Below, in pieces: positions 1 to 12,800 of a stretch of DNA of 64,000 bases. The notes beneath the pieces were generated by a model. The model did not search any database. It was not told the origin of the DNA and worked only from the letters and a program-made list of their open reading frames with translations. The position numbers were made by a program, and so were the translations under genes. Origin of the DNA: Anabas testudineus (Eukaryota; Chordata; Actinopteri; Anabantiformes; Anabantidae). The stretch covers positions 11,224,484 to 11,288,483 of the forward strand of contig NC_046610.1 in NCBI RefSeq assembly GCF_900324465.2, given 5' to 3'. Each line of letters starts with the position of its first letter. The first letter of the stretch is position 1.

Positions 1-218
1 GCTGTTAAGAGATCATTTGTGGGCGCTGGCAAGAACGGCGTGATAGTGTCCTGTAGCTGTAGCTTTTCACCATCTGCTGAACGGGTCAATCTGTGGTTCC
101 TCACAAGAAAATGTCCACGGACAGACCGCCGCCACATTGTATGTAACATGATGGCAACTGTGTTTGTGTTCCGGCATATAAGTGAATATTTAGTGTATGA
201 GAGTGAACAGCTACTCAC

Positions 219-2612
219 TGATGGACAGCCTTTGCACTGGGATTTGACCTTCTCAGCCACGATACCAACAGCTGCCAGTTTGGCATCAACTGACTTGACA
301 ACACCAGCGACATCTTTCCCAGCGGCCTCCAGGGGTCCAGCCTCTGTTCCCACCAATGTGAGAGTTTGCCTGGGCATTGCAAAAATAGAAAATTAAAGTG
401 TGCACTTATTAGACATGGAACCGCACATTGCTTTAATGTTAAGCTAATTACCTGGACTGAACTTTAGCTGCAGCAGATCTGCGAGCATTAACAGCCAGTG
501 AGTGTATTTCTTCAGCCACAGCTGAGCGGATGAAACCATCCTCAAGTGTGAACACTGTAACAGAACTGGACTTCTTGCTCACACCCAGTGTCTGAAGAGG
601 GGGACATTGAGATGTGTTGTAATTAAAGATTCAGTACTGTTCACATTTCAGCGTAGTGAGAAGGCCCGTGTGCTAACTAACCTGACTATGTGTGGTGAAG
701 CCAGTCTCTTCGGTCTTACACGTCTCCAGGAGCTTGGTTCTGGTCACTTGACCTTTTACTGCCTTGTACTCGACTGTGCACCTTCCAGACACGTCGTTCT
801 GTTTAAAGACAGACGTCAAGAATATTTATATTTGTTACACGGGTTAATAAACAAAAGATGATAAAAGAAATGTGATTATAAATATTATGATGTTCACCTC
901 TATAACCTTCCCAGTGTTTAGCTGTAATTGCAGTAAGCTGGCCAGCCCTCGCTTTAGGTTCTTGATAGTTGCAGGTTCGGCCCAGTAGGAATAAAATCCT
1001 TTCGCCTGGAACATGTGAGAAAATAAACCAACGTGTGAAACTGAATGTCATGCGTTCAAACAATGGATATTAAATTACTTTGACCTGTAGCTAAAACAGC
1101 AACTGAGGCAAGCGACCTACGTGCTGAACCTCACAAAGGCTTTCAGGGTGTCAGTTTTCTTTCGCACACATGTGCATCGTAGTGACATCATAGGCTATTT
1201 ACATTACATACAAAAATAAAATAAGTTCTTTAAAGTGCAGATCAAAAACAAAGTACAAATACTTTGGTGTTAGCACTTTAGCATTAAAGGAGAATCAATC
1301 CCAACCTTGCATGTTATAATTTACTGTCTGGCCAACAGTGGATTTATTTAGGCTGATGAACATATTTAATGGTTACAGTTATTTTGGTAATGATATACTG
1401 TATTAACTTGTACTGATTTTATGCTTTAAATAGTTTCTAATTACCTTAAACTTATCTTTAATTTCTATAAACTACCATTTTCACTTACTGCTGAAATATA
1501 TTCAGAGCCATACTACTGCCTCAGTCAGGCTTTACAGTAGATTCACTTTGACCTGCACGAAGAACTTCTGAATGACACGTTAACCTAGTTTACTCTTATC
1601 AGATTTTATTTGCTTTTAAGTCATAATGGATCCCAGTCCACTCAAATGGCATCTTAGGTTGAACCAATCCTGATAAATATTGTATCACACCACAGATTTC
1701 TCCAATGAGACTTCAGTCCAGTTCAATAATGGACTCTGTGTCCTGCCCTGGAGTGTAGAAAGCAGAAGATTACATCATCCTACAGTGTCTCCTATACAGT
1801 ATGTAATTTATTTGTGGCGCTCAACCACAATATCAGATAGGACCACCATAAATAGACTGCTACTCTGTATTTTTCCTGCCACAGCCTGCCACCAGTATAA
1901 ATAACCTAACAACACCAGGGGAGACACTGCTCTATCCTCTTTCACACACACTAATGGCTCATTCGTCCACGACAACCTTTTAGCCAAGGTTTGAAAAGCT
2001 TGAGTGGCACTTATAAGTATATCTTAATATGCTAAAATATGTCTACACACCACTAAAGTATTGTGTTAAAGTGCATTTCCAATTATGCACCGGGAATCTT
2101 GGTATAAGTTTCCAAAACAGCATCATTCAAAAAGTATTTCTTCATATTTCTATGATATTTATTTATTTATTAACAGTATTTTTGGCTGACGTTGATCCAT
2201 TTCATTCTATAATAACGCAGCTATAAATGTTGTAATCTATTGCTAAATGTTTTACACGTTGCTAATAAATGGAGGGTGCAGAAATGTTTAGTGCATGTGT
2301 GGACCAACAGGTAATCAAAGGCATAAAACGTTGTGTAAAGAGATCTTTACTCGAGGTTTCTTCACCAGTATGTGGCCCATAAACTAATGTCTTCAAATAA
2401 AATATCTATTATTATTCCCTTTCAGGCAATTATTCTCCCCAACATTGCGTAGCATACAGATGATAATGACATGATAAGAGAGTGAGTTTGGCTCCGGCTC
2501 AAACGTCTTACAGCAGCCAGCAGGAGCCTTATCCACCAACACGGAGCCACTCCTGACGTCAGGCTCGTTCATTCATTCACTGACCCCTTGAACCAGCTGA
2601 CCTTTGCACGCA

Positions 2613-2689
<77 letters not shown>

Positions 2690-4911
2690 GTCTGGTATTT
2701 CCCCTGCCAGCATCATCGCTCCAGCACAGTGAAAGTAAGATCATTAGTTATCTGAAGATGGCAACTGTGGAGTGCTGGAAGTGCTGAATAAGGACTTTTT
2801 AACTTTAGTATCTTAAATCTGAATTTGAAACCAAATCACACACTGTGTTTTTCTTTATGTGCATATACAAAGTATCTGATCTACAAAGAATCAAAACCTT
2901 TTTAATGTAAACTGGTTAAAATAACAATAAGAAAGTTTTAGGAGAATCAAACTGAGATTTGCAGTGGTAATGTTCTCACCTTTCCATTTTTGAGATGCAC
3001 CAAGAAAGGTTTTGTCAGAGCTGCTAGTTTGGGCTTCCCTAAAAGACTTTCTGCTGTGGATCCACGCAGGACGTTCTTCTTGTCAGATCGAGGTGATGCA
3101 GATTCGATCCTCACATTTGAGATCTTTAAAGACATTAAAGAGAGATTACTCATTGACATATTTTTTGTCTTGTCAACACATAACCAGCTCCAGTGACAAG
3201 AAGCATCCAGACTTTGTAGTCAGAAATACAATATCAACATACCACTAGTTTAATTAGTTGGTCATCCTTGCTGCTGGGATCTCTCCACACGAGGTTGACG
3301 TGGACGTCACTTGAGATCCTGTAGCCGGCACTGCCCTCTTTTGACCCCTTGGTCCTGTCCACCAGCACCTCTGTGGTGTAGCTGAATTTGTACAGCTGGT
3401 TGTTGTTCAGTCGGGGTCCGGCAGCAGCACCACCTGAAGAAATACAAGAAACGCAGCTGGTGAACAAATACGAGTGTTGCTATTTAGATAAGCAGCTTTG
3501 TTGATGTTGTCGTATGAAGATGCTGTAGAGCAGACTTTTTGTTTTTCTGGAGTATCCAATATGTCTTTAGACAACTATATTTTTCCAATGATTTTCAGTC
3601 ACTATCCTTTATTGTGAATATTAATTAGAAGCTAAACGAAACCACAGAAATAGTAATCAGTCTGTGAGTTTGTCTCTGGTTTAGCCTGTGATGACACTGT
3701 TGTGGTCAATGACTGTTTTGAAAACGGTTCATTCCCAGATTAGAGAGCCGGCTGCTGATAAGCAGTGGCTGTGCTCTAAGAAAACTGAACCTGGAATAGA
3801 AGAAATAAACGTGGGAAGGGTAAAACTCACTTTGTTAGCATCCTATATTTAATTTCTTTTTATGTTTGTGCTCCCAACTGCTCCTCAAATCTCAGATCAA
3901 TGCATTTAATGGTGTTCCTACTGTGGAACAGCTAAAGATGAATTTAGAAATCCCGATTTTCAAACCAAACAACCTACAAACATCAGTATTGCTGTTGTCT
4001 TGAATTATCATGAGACAGCCCTACATTATAATAAAAATAAGTTATACCACAAAGTACATTTTGTTATCAAATGAATGCACAAAGAAAAAACTTAAAAGTA
4101 GCATTTTCCATAATCCTCTGTGAAACGATTTAATGAGTCTCTATTTCACTGGGTGTGTTCGCATTGAGAGAAGATAACAAATCTCTCCTCTGCTTTATTA
4201 ATGACAGGATTTTACAGATATGACATTAGGCCACGAGGGAAGACAGACTGACGTGTCACTATTTGATTTCATCACAGGTCACTGAGGAATGTGGAGCTGA
4301 TTTCAACTAATCTAAATTCTGGGTCAGTTTGTCTTTTGTCAAAAAGGTCGAGACATTTGAGGATCAACAGAGAGAAAGAGGACACCAACAGACAGGATAG
4401 TAATCATTTCTTAAATGGTTATGTTGCATTTTATGTTTGTCTGTTATGATCTATTACTTCTTATCATTTAGTGATGTCACCGAGCAGCACTGTGTGAAGC
4501 TACTCCACTGAAAATGAATTGGACATTGACATTATCAGCTGTGTCACATCACTTCCTGCCACGATTCATTCATTTGGGATTTCACAGACTCTGTGGTATC
4601 AAAAAATATATTCAGAATCCATACAAAACCACAAATACACATAATCATCCTCAATTGTGTATGTATTAAATCCCACCAGAGTGCACAAGTGCAGCTATAA
4701 ATCAATCCAGGTGTCTACAAACTGAGGACGCAGTGGATTTCTGCTTGTCTCACAAACACATTCATTTGATCGATTCACTGCTTCAGCTGCCCCCCAACCA
4801 TCCTCTATCCACACACAGAGAAAGGGTCACAAACTACCCCATCCACTCACCTTTGGTAGAAGCTGAGAAGGAGGAGGCTGTACAAAGCAAGAACACAACA
4901 AGGGTTAACAT
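219..4911 (-). CDS. mttp: Microsomal triglyceride transfer protein large subunit, N-terminal part (partial)
   Basis: Lipid-transfer protein of the ER lumen that loads triglyceride onto apoB lipoproteins, working with protein disulfide isomerase. Seven coding exons read on the minus strand: 4851-4911, 3243-3433, 2980-3123, 898-1005, 682-798, 452-591, 219-369. All junctions are GT-AG and the phases agree, giving 304 codons. Exon 1 encodes a signal peptide (MLTLVVFLLCTASSFSA) followed by STKG, matching the human SASVKG start. Exon 2 carries LNNNQLYKFSYTTEVLVDR and GYRISSDV, and exon 4 carries FYSYWAEPATIKNLKRGLAS, all typical of the vitellogenin-like N-terminal beta-barrel. Exon 7 ends in CKGCPS, where human MTTP continues into the helical domain. 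The rest of the gene lies left of the window; a possible acceptor sits at bases 2-4, but no further exon is assured. Intron 3 is about 2 kb and holds a CA repeat. Confidence 0.95.
2621..2687. repeat. (CA)n microsatellite in mttp intron 3
   Basis: Uninterrupted CA dinucleotide run of about 67 bp, preceded by imperfect CACG/CATA units. It lies in the long third intron of mttp. A 12-bp palindrome containing a CRE core (TGACGTCA, 2554-2561) lies just before it. Confidence 0.95.
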
Positions 4912-4994
4912 TGTGCGTCCTCTGCGCGCAGCCAGATGAGTCAAAGCCGGGACCAACAGAGAGTCAGAGGCTGAGAAGTGGGCACAAAGAAAGG

Positions 4995-5100
4995 CAAAGC
5001 AAGTCCGAGCTACTCCTATTATGTTTTATCGGAGGGGAGGGCAGACTCCAAACTCCACGCTCAAGTACTAAGTACGAGATAATCAGCAAATCATTAACCT
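4995..5100 (-). promoter_or_regulatory. mttp: mttp proximal promoter with HNF1-like, DR1-like and TATA-like sites
   Basis: Upstream of the mttp start codon, reading the minus strand, are three sites in order. The first is GTTAATGATTTGC (5086-5098), close to the HNF1 consensus GTTAATNATTAAC. The second is GGAGTTTGGAGTCTG (5042-5056), which resembles the DR1 nuclear-receptor element I recall from mammalian MTTP promoters. The third is a TATA-like GATAAAAC (about 5024-5031). Spacing predicts transcription starting near 4995, leaving a short 5' UTR before the ATG at 4911. Expression in liver and intestine under HNF1/HNF4-type factors is inferred from the motifs. Confidence 0.6.
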
Positions 5101-6169
5101 GAGCAGCGCACACAGGTTTGACAGGAACCTCTGCTGTGGACAGATGCAGTCAGATCCCCCGTTTTAATGCAGCGGGGCTGATTGATCAATCAAAAGCTGT
5201 TATCTGATGGATTCAATTCATCAAGCCACACTTAGTGTGCGTTTTAGATTTCAAGTGCATGTCCGGACAAGTCAACAGACACGACAGTATCGTTGATTTA
5301 TTTATGGAGGGGGTAAAAGAGCGTCTCTATTTACCATTTTCTTTGCCGGAGAGGCGCCTTTCACCTAATTTCTTCTCTTGGATGAACAGTCGCCACTTTG
5401 TGGCTGCGCGTCTTGGTTGGAGGAAATGGGCAGTTCTGTGAGGGGGGAAAACCAGCCCCCTGGCTCAAATTACAGCATCTCAGGAGGACCAAAAACTCTG
5501 GAGAAGTGTCAGATGATGATCGTCCAGAATACGCGTCTCATATTTTACCTATGACGTTGCACATTACGCACGTTTTAAACTTACAAAGAGAAGTTGTTTG
5601 TTTGAAAATGTTGCTGCCTCAGTTTATTTAGTGTAAGATAATGGCAGTGATACAATAAAAGGTGCTCATCCTCCTGTGTGTGGGCAGCTGAAACTTGATT
5701 AAGGAGCCTACAGCCCCTGATGGTAATCATTTCTATCAGCAGGAGTACTTCACACTTATTCTCCTGTCTTTATCTGGATCCTGCACAGTGTGAGGCATTA
5801 TCATCATAATTGATGAAACAGCTTTATCCCTCTTTACATCAGCTTTTACCAAACATTATATCCTCACATTACACATTCAAAAGAGAGAAAGACTGTGCTT
5901 GGTGCTCTGCTGAGAAAATCCATCCTTATAATAAAATACTCACTTTAAATGTTTTTCTTTTTGATATAGTTACAAGAAACAAGCTGGAAACCCCAACTAA
6001 CTGCTGCAACTGTTTCACAGACGTAATACAACTGTCAAAATAATATACTGCTATAGAAACAGACTGTACTTAAAGAACCAAGCAGTATTGCATTGCTGCA
6101 GCCTTTTCAGTAGTGATAACGGTGACAATGTGTTATAGTTTACAACCTGGTCATGTTTGTTTTTAAAAT

Positions 6170-6300
6170 CTGCAAAGTCAGTGTTGTCAAATGACTTGGA
6201 TGAGTAAAGTTTGAAATGTGTACATCAAATACAGTGGAGTAGAAGGATAAAGTAGTATAAAATGAACATAGTCTAGGAAAGTACAATGTTATCACTGAAC
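6170..6300. repeat. Decayed non-autonomous DNA transposon fragment (common teleost family)
   Basis: The words ACAGTGGAGTAGAAGGATAA and AGTAGTATAAAATG are close to a very common fish interspersed repeat built around 'tactccactacatttc / gtggagtagaagtataaag'. I recognise it from memory, probably as a hAT-like MITE. Ends cannot be fixed exactly. Confidence 0.4.
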
Positions 6301-7230
6301 TCCAGAAAGTCCACAGTTACACTAGTTGGATAAAATACAGTGAGCAGCCAGTGGGTGTCAGTCTCTATCTGCTCCAGAGGCCGTTACCACTTTCTGAATC
6401 TGCTCACAAACTGAATCCAGAGTCGAGACAGAACATCACTTTAGCGTTGATGTCTTTACAGAGTGTTTATCTCCTTCACTTGTGATTGTGTGCAGCCTCC
6501 AACCCGCAGACATCATCACCCGTCTCTTTATCTGTTGATTCATTCACTCAGTGAAGAAAGACAACTCCAGCAATTAGGAAGCTGGTGTCTCACTAGAGAC
6601 TAGTTCAGGAGTTCAGGAGTTGCTGCTGGCCTTTTCTGATCCACACAGTATCTGTCATCTTGTATTGATAAAGTGCAGCCTACAGAGTACAGAACCACTG
6701 CAGATGTAGGAGAACAGAATAGATTAAAACATGATATAAACAGTTACTGTATATGAAGGATAATGACTCTTAATAGCACCATCAAATGACCACAAAGAAA
6801 CAACAACTATAATTACTGTGCGCTTTAATCAATAACAACACATAAAAGGTTTTCAGTCTGAGGGTCTTATATAAGAGGCATTTTCTCACAGTTTGTTTTG
6901 TGAACAGAGGAATCGCTGTTTTAAAATAACAGCAGTGATGTTGTTGTTTCCCAGCTGGTGAAATGATCCGAACTGTTTCAACTAATAATTATTGTGTGAA
7001 AGTTGATGGGAAAGAGCCCGAAGTTTCTATTCATGTGTTTGAGAGGAACGTTGATTACGTCAATACGTCTGCTGTTGTTCTCCGCAGAGTCTAAGGAAGT
7101 ACCACTGAGGCATCTGGCCAAAGGTCGGATCAGAGGTTTGCAATCAATCTCCAAGAACACAGAAAGAGATACACTTATCAAAGCTGCTTATCTAAATAGC
7201 AAATAAACTGCGTTGTCCTGAGAGAAAATT

Positions 7231-7252
7231 GTGTGTGTGTGTGTGTGTGTGT
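7231..7252. repeat. (GT)n microsatellite
   Basis: Pure GT run of about 22 bp in intergenic DNA. Confidence 0.9.
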
Positions 7253-7892
7253 TAAGCCAACTAATTGTTGTTGATCTCTCCGTGAATGAAGTTTACTTTC
7301 AGAGAAAAAACAGTAATTTGTAATTTTCCTCTGTGGCGTCAGTCGAGTCAACAAGGGAACTGAAAACACTGAGAGAACAAAGGAGAGGCAAAGTTTTCAC
7401 AAAGCCAGATGCATCTCTACTTTTTTTTTTAACTTCTGTTCCTTTGACATATACAATGTATTAAATGTTACATGTTCTCCTTTTGTGTATTGTTTATTTC
7501 AAAAGCCTGAACTTAGGCAACACATGAAGTGGTGTGAAGGACTTGCAGGACCACAGTGACATCAGTTTGGATCCAACACTAGATGGAGGTCATGAGTACA
7601 CCTTTACTCTTTATAGAGTGTAGAACAAATAAAGCACAATTAATCTGCAGTGCTGACATTAAAGTACACTTTGTTCACTTTTAACAACAGCACCGTTGTT
7701 AAATTGCGATAAGGAAAGACGAGTCACTCACCGACATTATCAGAGTTTAACTTGTTGTAATTTAATTTGATTTTTTTAAGAAAGGCATATCGTCATCGGT
7801 CTGTAGTCTGTATAGGTTATATCACCTTTTAAGTGCCTGTGTAGAGATAATTAAAAGATGTAAACACAGACAAATAAGTACAAAGAACCACA

Positions 7893-9691
7893 TTTATTCA
7901 GATATATATTTACAACTTGTCACAATCCAATTATTTACATGAATCAGGAGTACACATGAAACAGAGGTGAAGTTATAATCAGGAGTAAATAGAAATTACA
8001 AGTATGGCACTGAGTGGTGAGAAAGAGTGTGATCAGTAAACAACACTCATATGAAGTCTTTAGTGGGGGAAAAGGATATTTGACACCATCACTGCTTTAT
8101 TATAACATTTCAAAATGCAGAAATACATTGAATACACGTTCAACAGCCTTTGTGTAAGAATGCTTGGCTCGTCAAGGCTGCAGAATATCTGACTGCGAAG
8201 GAAAAGTTGTGTAACCTGCAAGTTCCCTCTGAGTTTAGATGAAATGGCTGCTTTAACCTCCATGCTATACTGTTCTGTTAAAGGTTGAAAATGCATGCTT
8301 CCAGGTGATGTCAAGAAAGAATAACAAATATGCTGTATGCACAAAAAATTATGCTGGTGAGACAGCTTTTGCACTACTTTCAAATATCATCTGTGTCTAG
8401 GCTATAAATGAATGTTCAGTTAAGTGCCACGAAGAGCTACCTGCATGCAGTTCATTAATAGTCTTGCAAATTGCTTGTTTCCTAATTTAACAGTGAAAAC
8501 TTCCAGATCAAGAGAATTAAATACAAGAGAATTAAAACACAACCAACAAAAAAGGTGCAGAACGTCATCAATGAGGCAGAGTTAATAAAATAAATTCACT
8601 GGCCATAATAATAATAAAAAAAAGATAAGAAAATTAACTTATATATGTTGATACTGTAAACTAATACAATGTGCAGGGAACAGCACAACACCTGTGGTGA
8701 AACATTACCTCTGTCAAGCTGCTTGTGGATAAAGTCGTGATAAATCTGATAGTTAAGGAGCACCAACACGTTACAGATGTCGTCTGGATGTTTTTTTTGA
8801 TTAAAGAAAACGTCCCCTGCTGTGGTAGCTGTTGCACTACAATAACAGTTCATCATGACAAAACACCGAGTGGCTGCAATAAGCTTCGTCACTCTTGTAT
8901 GAGGATTAAAGTGCTTAAGGCCGACCTTTGACTTAGATCTTCTGCTTCTTTTTAGTACATTACAATGTAGAAACTCATACAAACTGCAACTGTACAAACC
9001 TAGCACATGTATGAATTCCCTGCATGTTATTATGTTCACCTTAGTCCTACAAGACTCTGCTCGCAAACTGTTCTGACCTGATCTGTATGTTATGAGTGAA
9101 ATCATCTCAAGGACAAAAATAAATTTGAAGTTGATTCTCCGTACCTTTAAGTAGATCTCATCAAACATTCAACAAAGTGCTACCAGCCAATTCACTCTAA
9201 ACTACCGTCTATTTTACAAGTATTTTTAAATACTTAACATTAACAAAACACATTTAGGAGAGCCAATGTCCTACTAGTAGACAATAGGCATGCAGTGCAT
9301 TTCCAGGATCACTTTAGCTTTGAACACACCCCTCACGTGCAGTGTCAAGTGTCACTGCAGCTGAGAGACATATAAAACCAAGGCCCTCATATAAATGAAG
9401 CGCTGCCTCGAAAGAAACCTTTCAAATCAAACCCACCTTTGTGGGTCTTCTTGACAAGTTGTAATCCCCTCCTCCATTTTTCCAGACTTCCACAATCAAC
9501 TGAGTGTTATACGTTTACCATCATATCTGCTTATACTGCATTTCTTCAGTTTTTACTCTTAAGAGCTACATTACATGTCAGAGGCTGTGCTTCATTCAAA
9601 AACAGGGCCTCAAATAACTCTAAAAATAACTCTAAATTTACTATGTACATATGAAATAAACTCTCAGTTCTGGACACATCAACTAATTCAT
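7893..9691 (-). other. tspan5: Probable tspan5 3' untranslated region
   Basis: This stretch follows the last tspan5 coding sequence. It ends at an AATAAA on the minus strand (TTTATT at 7893-7898), with another signal near 8108. It contains one long but unremarkable minus-strand open frame (8596-9168) that is low in complexity at its end, resembles no family I know, and is treated as non-coding. Confidence 0.5.
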
Positions 9692-9884
9692 TTATTCCCC
9701 TTCATTGCTGGCATCCAAACTGCAGAGTCCTTTGGGAGAAAATAAACATTTCAGTACAAACACAAGCCACAGGGGATGGGGGGGTCCATAGTTTATAATC
9801 CAATTTGGATAATTAAATCCTACAGTGCTTACCTGTTACATCCTTCTTGCCTTTGAACATCTGTGGGGGTCTTAAGTAAACAAG
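9692..9884 (-). CDS. Candidate alternative C-terminal exons of tspan5
   Basis: Two small exon-like blocks on the minus strand. Block 9833-9884 has acceptor GTGCAG and donor GTAAGC and reads [18 protein letters not shown] once the shared codon is included. Block 9692-9729 has acceptor CCCAAAG and reads [11 protein letters not shown] before TAA. Both stay open in the phase that continues from the internal GTGAGA donor in tspan5 exon 8 (after DIEA). Joining at the other donor (GTACGT, 10243-10248) would instead stop after a few residues. I do not recognise the peptide. It could be a fish-specific tail, a rarely used isoform, or chance. Confidence 0.45.
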
Positions 9885-12800
9885 CTGCACAAAAATAAGG
9901 CAGATTTAAGAAAGAGTGCACAGATGCATGCATAGATATTATACATACATGCACAACAAGACCTGCTGCCTTCACCTACTTGTAAAGTTTAAAGACTATT
10001 GGGTAAAATGCATCAGAGTATTTACCCTTTTTCTGTTTGTACTAGAGTATAGTGAGTATAAATGTTTATTTAATGCATTAGCATGCTAACATTTTCTACT
10101 TAAATTCCAAAATAGTCCAAAATGGTTGTGTAAAAATTTCAGTGCAACTCAATTTGAGCAGCTAATGTTTTATACATCAATTTCACAATATTTAAAATCA
10201 CTGCTCTCAGTGAGATTTCAATTGAATTGATGAATTGCTGTTACGTACCAACTTTCTCTCACAGCTTCTATGTCACTCACAAGATTCTGTGCTAAACAGA
10301 TGCCGAAAATCTGACGGGAAAAACAAAAGGTTTGTGAAAAGTTTACAAAGATTAGATGTAATAGTAAACTGTTGATACTGCTGCTCACCTGTAGTAATGC
10401 AATCCCAATAAAGATGCCTGCCACCACCGTCAGGTTGTCCTGAAGCCACTTCTCAAACTGAGGCACACAGCCTTTGATGTAGATGAAGGTTCTCTGCTCA
10501 GAATCCTGGAAACACATTTAAAAAAGCATTTACAAGTCAAACTAATATGAAAGACTAATCATCAAGTGCAAATGAAATGTTTTGACAACCTTTACTGTAT
10601 GCAGTGATGATGGGAAATACTTTTCTCACACTTTACAACATCCTTGTGTGTTTAATAGCAACACATGAGTCTCCTTTTCATCTTGTGGTCTCCTCGAAAG
10701 CCCTTCCCAATAAAATCTCTCTGAACTAATGTTACCCTGTTGTTAACACACACTCAGCTCAGTCTTTTCCTGATCCAACCCATTAAAACTGCTTCATTCT
10801 GGCTTATTCCTGACACAAGAAAACAAACTCAGCCTTTTCCTTATATTATGCTTCTATGGAGTAAGGCCAAAGCTAATGATGGGGGAGGGCTTTCAATTCC
10901 CATTGCATTTCTGCAGCATGAGTAATACCACACAGCCCAAAGTACTGATGGAGAGCCAGCTGTCGCACTGAGGAAGAGCAAGGAATTGGGAAACACACTA
11001 GTGGACAATAACTGTGTCCAGGGTGGAGTACTTGATGACCTCATGTAGTCAAATAAACCTGCCTGAAGCAAAATAAGCGAGAACAACTTCTACTATTCAT
11101 TCTGTGTCACAGCTGTTTTATTTTGACTTAGCGTTAGAGCGTGTGTTAGGAAAAGTTTTCTCACCGTTTTTGCTCGAATGTCATAGCCACACTGAGTGTT
11201 GATAACGTCCTCCTGTGAAGAGACAATGTTTCTTATTATATATGTTCTTCTTTTAGAGAAAAAACTTATGCTGTTCCATTACATCAGCAGCAGCATTGCT
11301 GACAATACTATTAAGTGTATTGATTTGAACAAACAGTACTGCCAGTGAAACCCAAACCTGTAAACATATGTCCAGAATGACAGATGACAGCTGCAGAAAT
11401 GAGACTTAATCAGACTCATGCCAAAATGAGATAATACAGATTAGGACTTCTGCTGGACTTGACTGCTTTGAGCCCTGACTCACATTGTGACCCAGTAAAA
11501 CCCTGAAACTAACAGTGAAAGGCTGGTAATTCAAAACATTTTACAAGTATATTAAATTATTTTTCATTGAATTGAATAATATTAAATTAGTCTTTTGAAT
11601 AACAATAACTTCTCTGCCACGTAAAACATGAAATCCGTCATGAAAGATTGATTGAAAATGTTATTAGGTTAGAGGTCTGTTGCGCCTAAACCCCTTTTGT
11701 TTTTACATTTAGTCCTTGGTAAGACTAGGTGTTGTTCTCAGAGTGGATGACATTAGTAGAACAGCATGCCCCTAGGTCAGCAAATAAAAACAGACTCTTG
11801 CGCAACTTTCATTTCAGTGAAGTCTGTATTTTCAGGCAAAAAAAAAAGAAAGAAAACTTAGCCAAGACACCTCCACCCAACTGCTGTCAGACATTGCTGT
11901 GCTGGCAGAGTCTGAGCGGACTAAACATTGTGGCCTGGATGTCCTGTTGGAAGTCAGCCATGACCTTCTGGAAAGCACAGATAACCAAGCTATCTGTCAC
12001 AGAGAATACTTTCACAATTTCCCCCTAAAGTTTCAGCATGTTAGAAACTGACCTATTTAACTTAAATTCTAACTCTAACACACAAAACATCTAGTTACAC
12101 CCATTCGCTTGCTTTGCTTTCCCATAAATAGGAATTAATGGGTGGTGAACCTTTTGGGTGATTCTGGGAAAGACATACCGCTGGATCTTTGGTGCAGCAG
12201 GAGAAGGGCACCCCACACTTCTCTCGACTTGGGTTTGAGTCAGTACAGTTGAAGTAGATGTTCAAATTCCAGTCGTCGGCCCCAAAAGCTCCACAACACT
12301 CCCACTACAAGGTTAAATAAACAACACCTCATGTCAACAACGTCCCACAGAAATGAACAACTACGACTCTGAAATCAGTGAATGTAAATGAATGCAAACA
12401 AACGCAGTGCTCACATATTCTTGGGTGAAATCTATCAGGTTCTGCAGATCGATGTCGTCCCTGTAGGCCCGAATGTTGTTGTTAATGAAAAAGTTGAGCT
12501 GATCCTTGATCCAATCTTTGAAGACAAAGGCCAGGACTCCTGCAGTCAGCTCCAGGAAAAAGATGATACCAAGGAACACAGAGAACTGGAAATATATAAA
12601 CATCACAGTTTCCTGAATTTAGACAGTGTTATTATGAACCGAAGCAGAAAATATTTAGGGAACGTACAAACTTCAGCAGGAAATATTTAGGGAACGTACA
12701 AACTTGAGCAGGAAAGAGTTTTCTCGCAGTGCTCCGATGCAACCAGCAAATCCAAGGATGAACATCACACCACCTACCACAAGAAAGAGCCAGACCGGGT

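Larger units (their letters stand above)
5101..7880. other. Intergenic region between mttp promoter and tspan5 3' end
   Basis: No exon could be recognised. The reading frames present are short and show no family resemblance. The stretch holds a decayed interspersed repeat near 6170-6300 and a GT microsatellite at 7231-7252. Bases 5101-5650 may include more distal mttp regulatory sequence. Confidence 0.5.

Noticed and set aside
1-70. Possible eighth mttp exon
   Set aside because: The minus-strand frames here do not match the expected continuation after CKGCPS; a possible acceptor at bases 2-4 would put the exon outside the window.
2621-2687. CRISPR-like regular repeats
   Set aside because: All regular repeats in the window are simple microsatellites with no unique spacers, in vertebrate DNA.
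8596-9168. 190-codon open frame on the minus strand beyond tspan5
   Set aside because: It lies in the probable tspan5 3' UTR, has no recognisable domain, ends in a low-complexity Phe/Tyr run and shows no splice or promoter context of its own.
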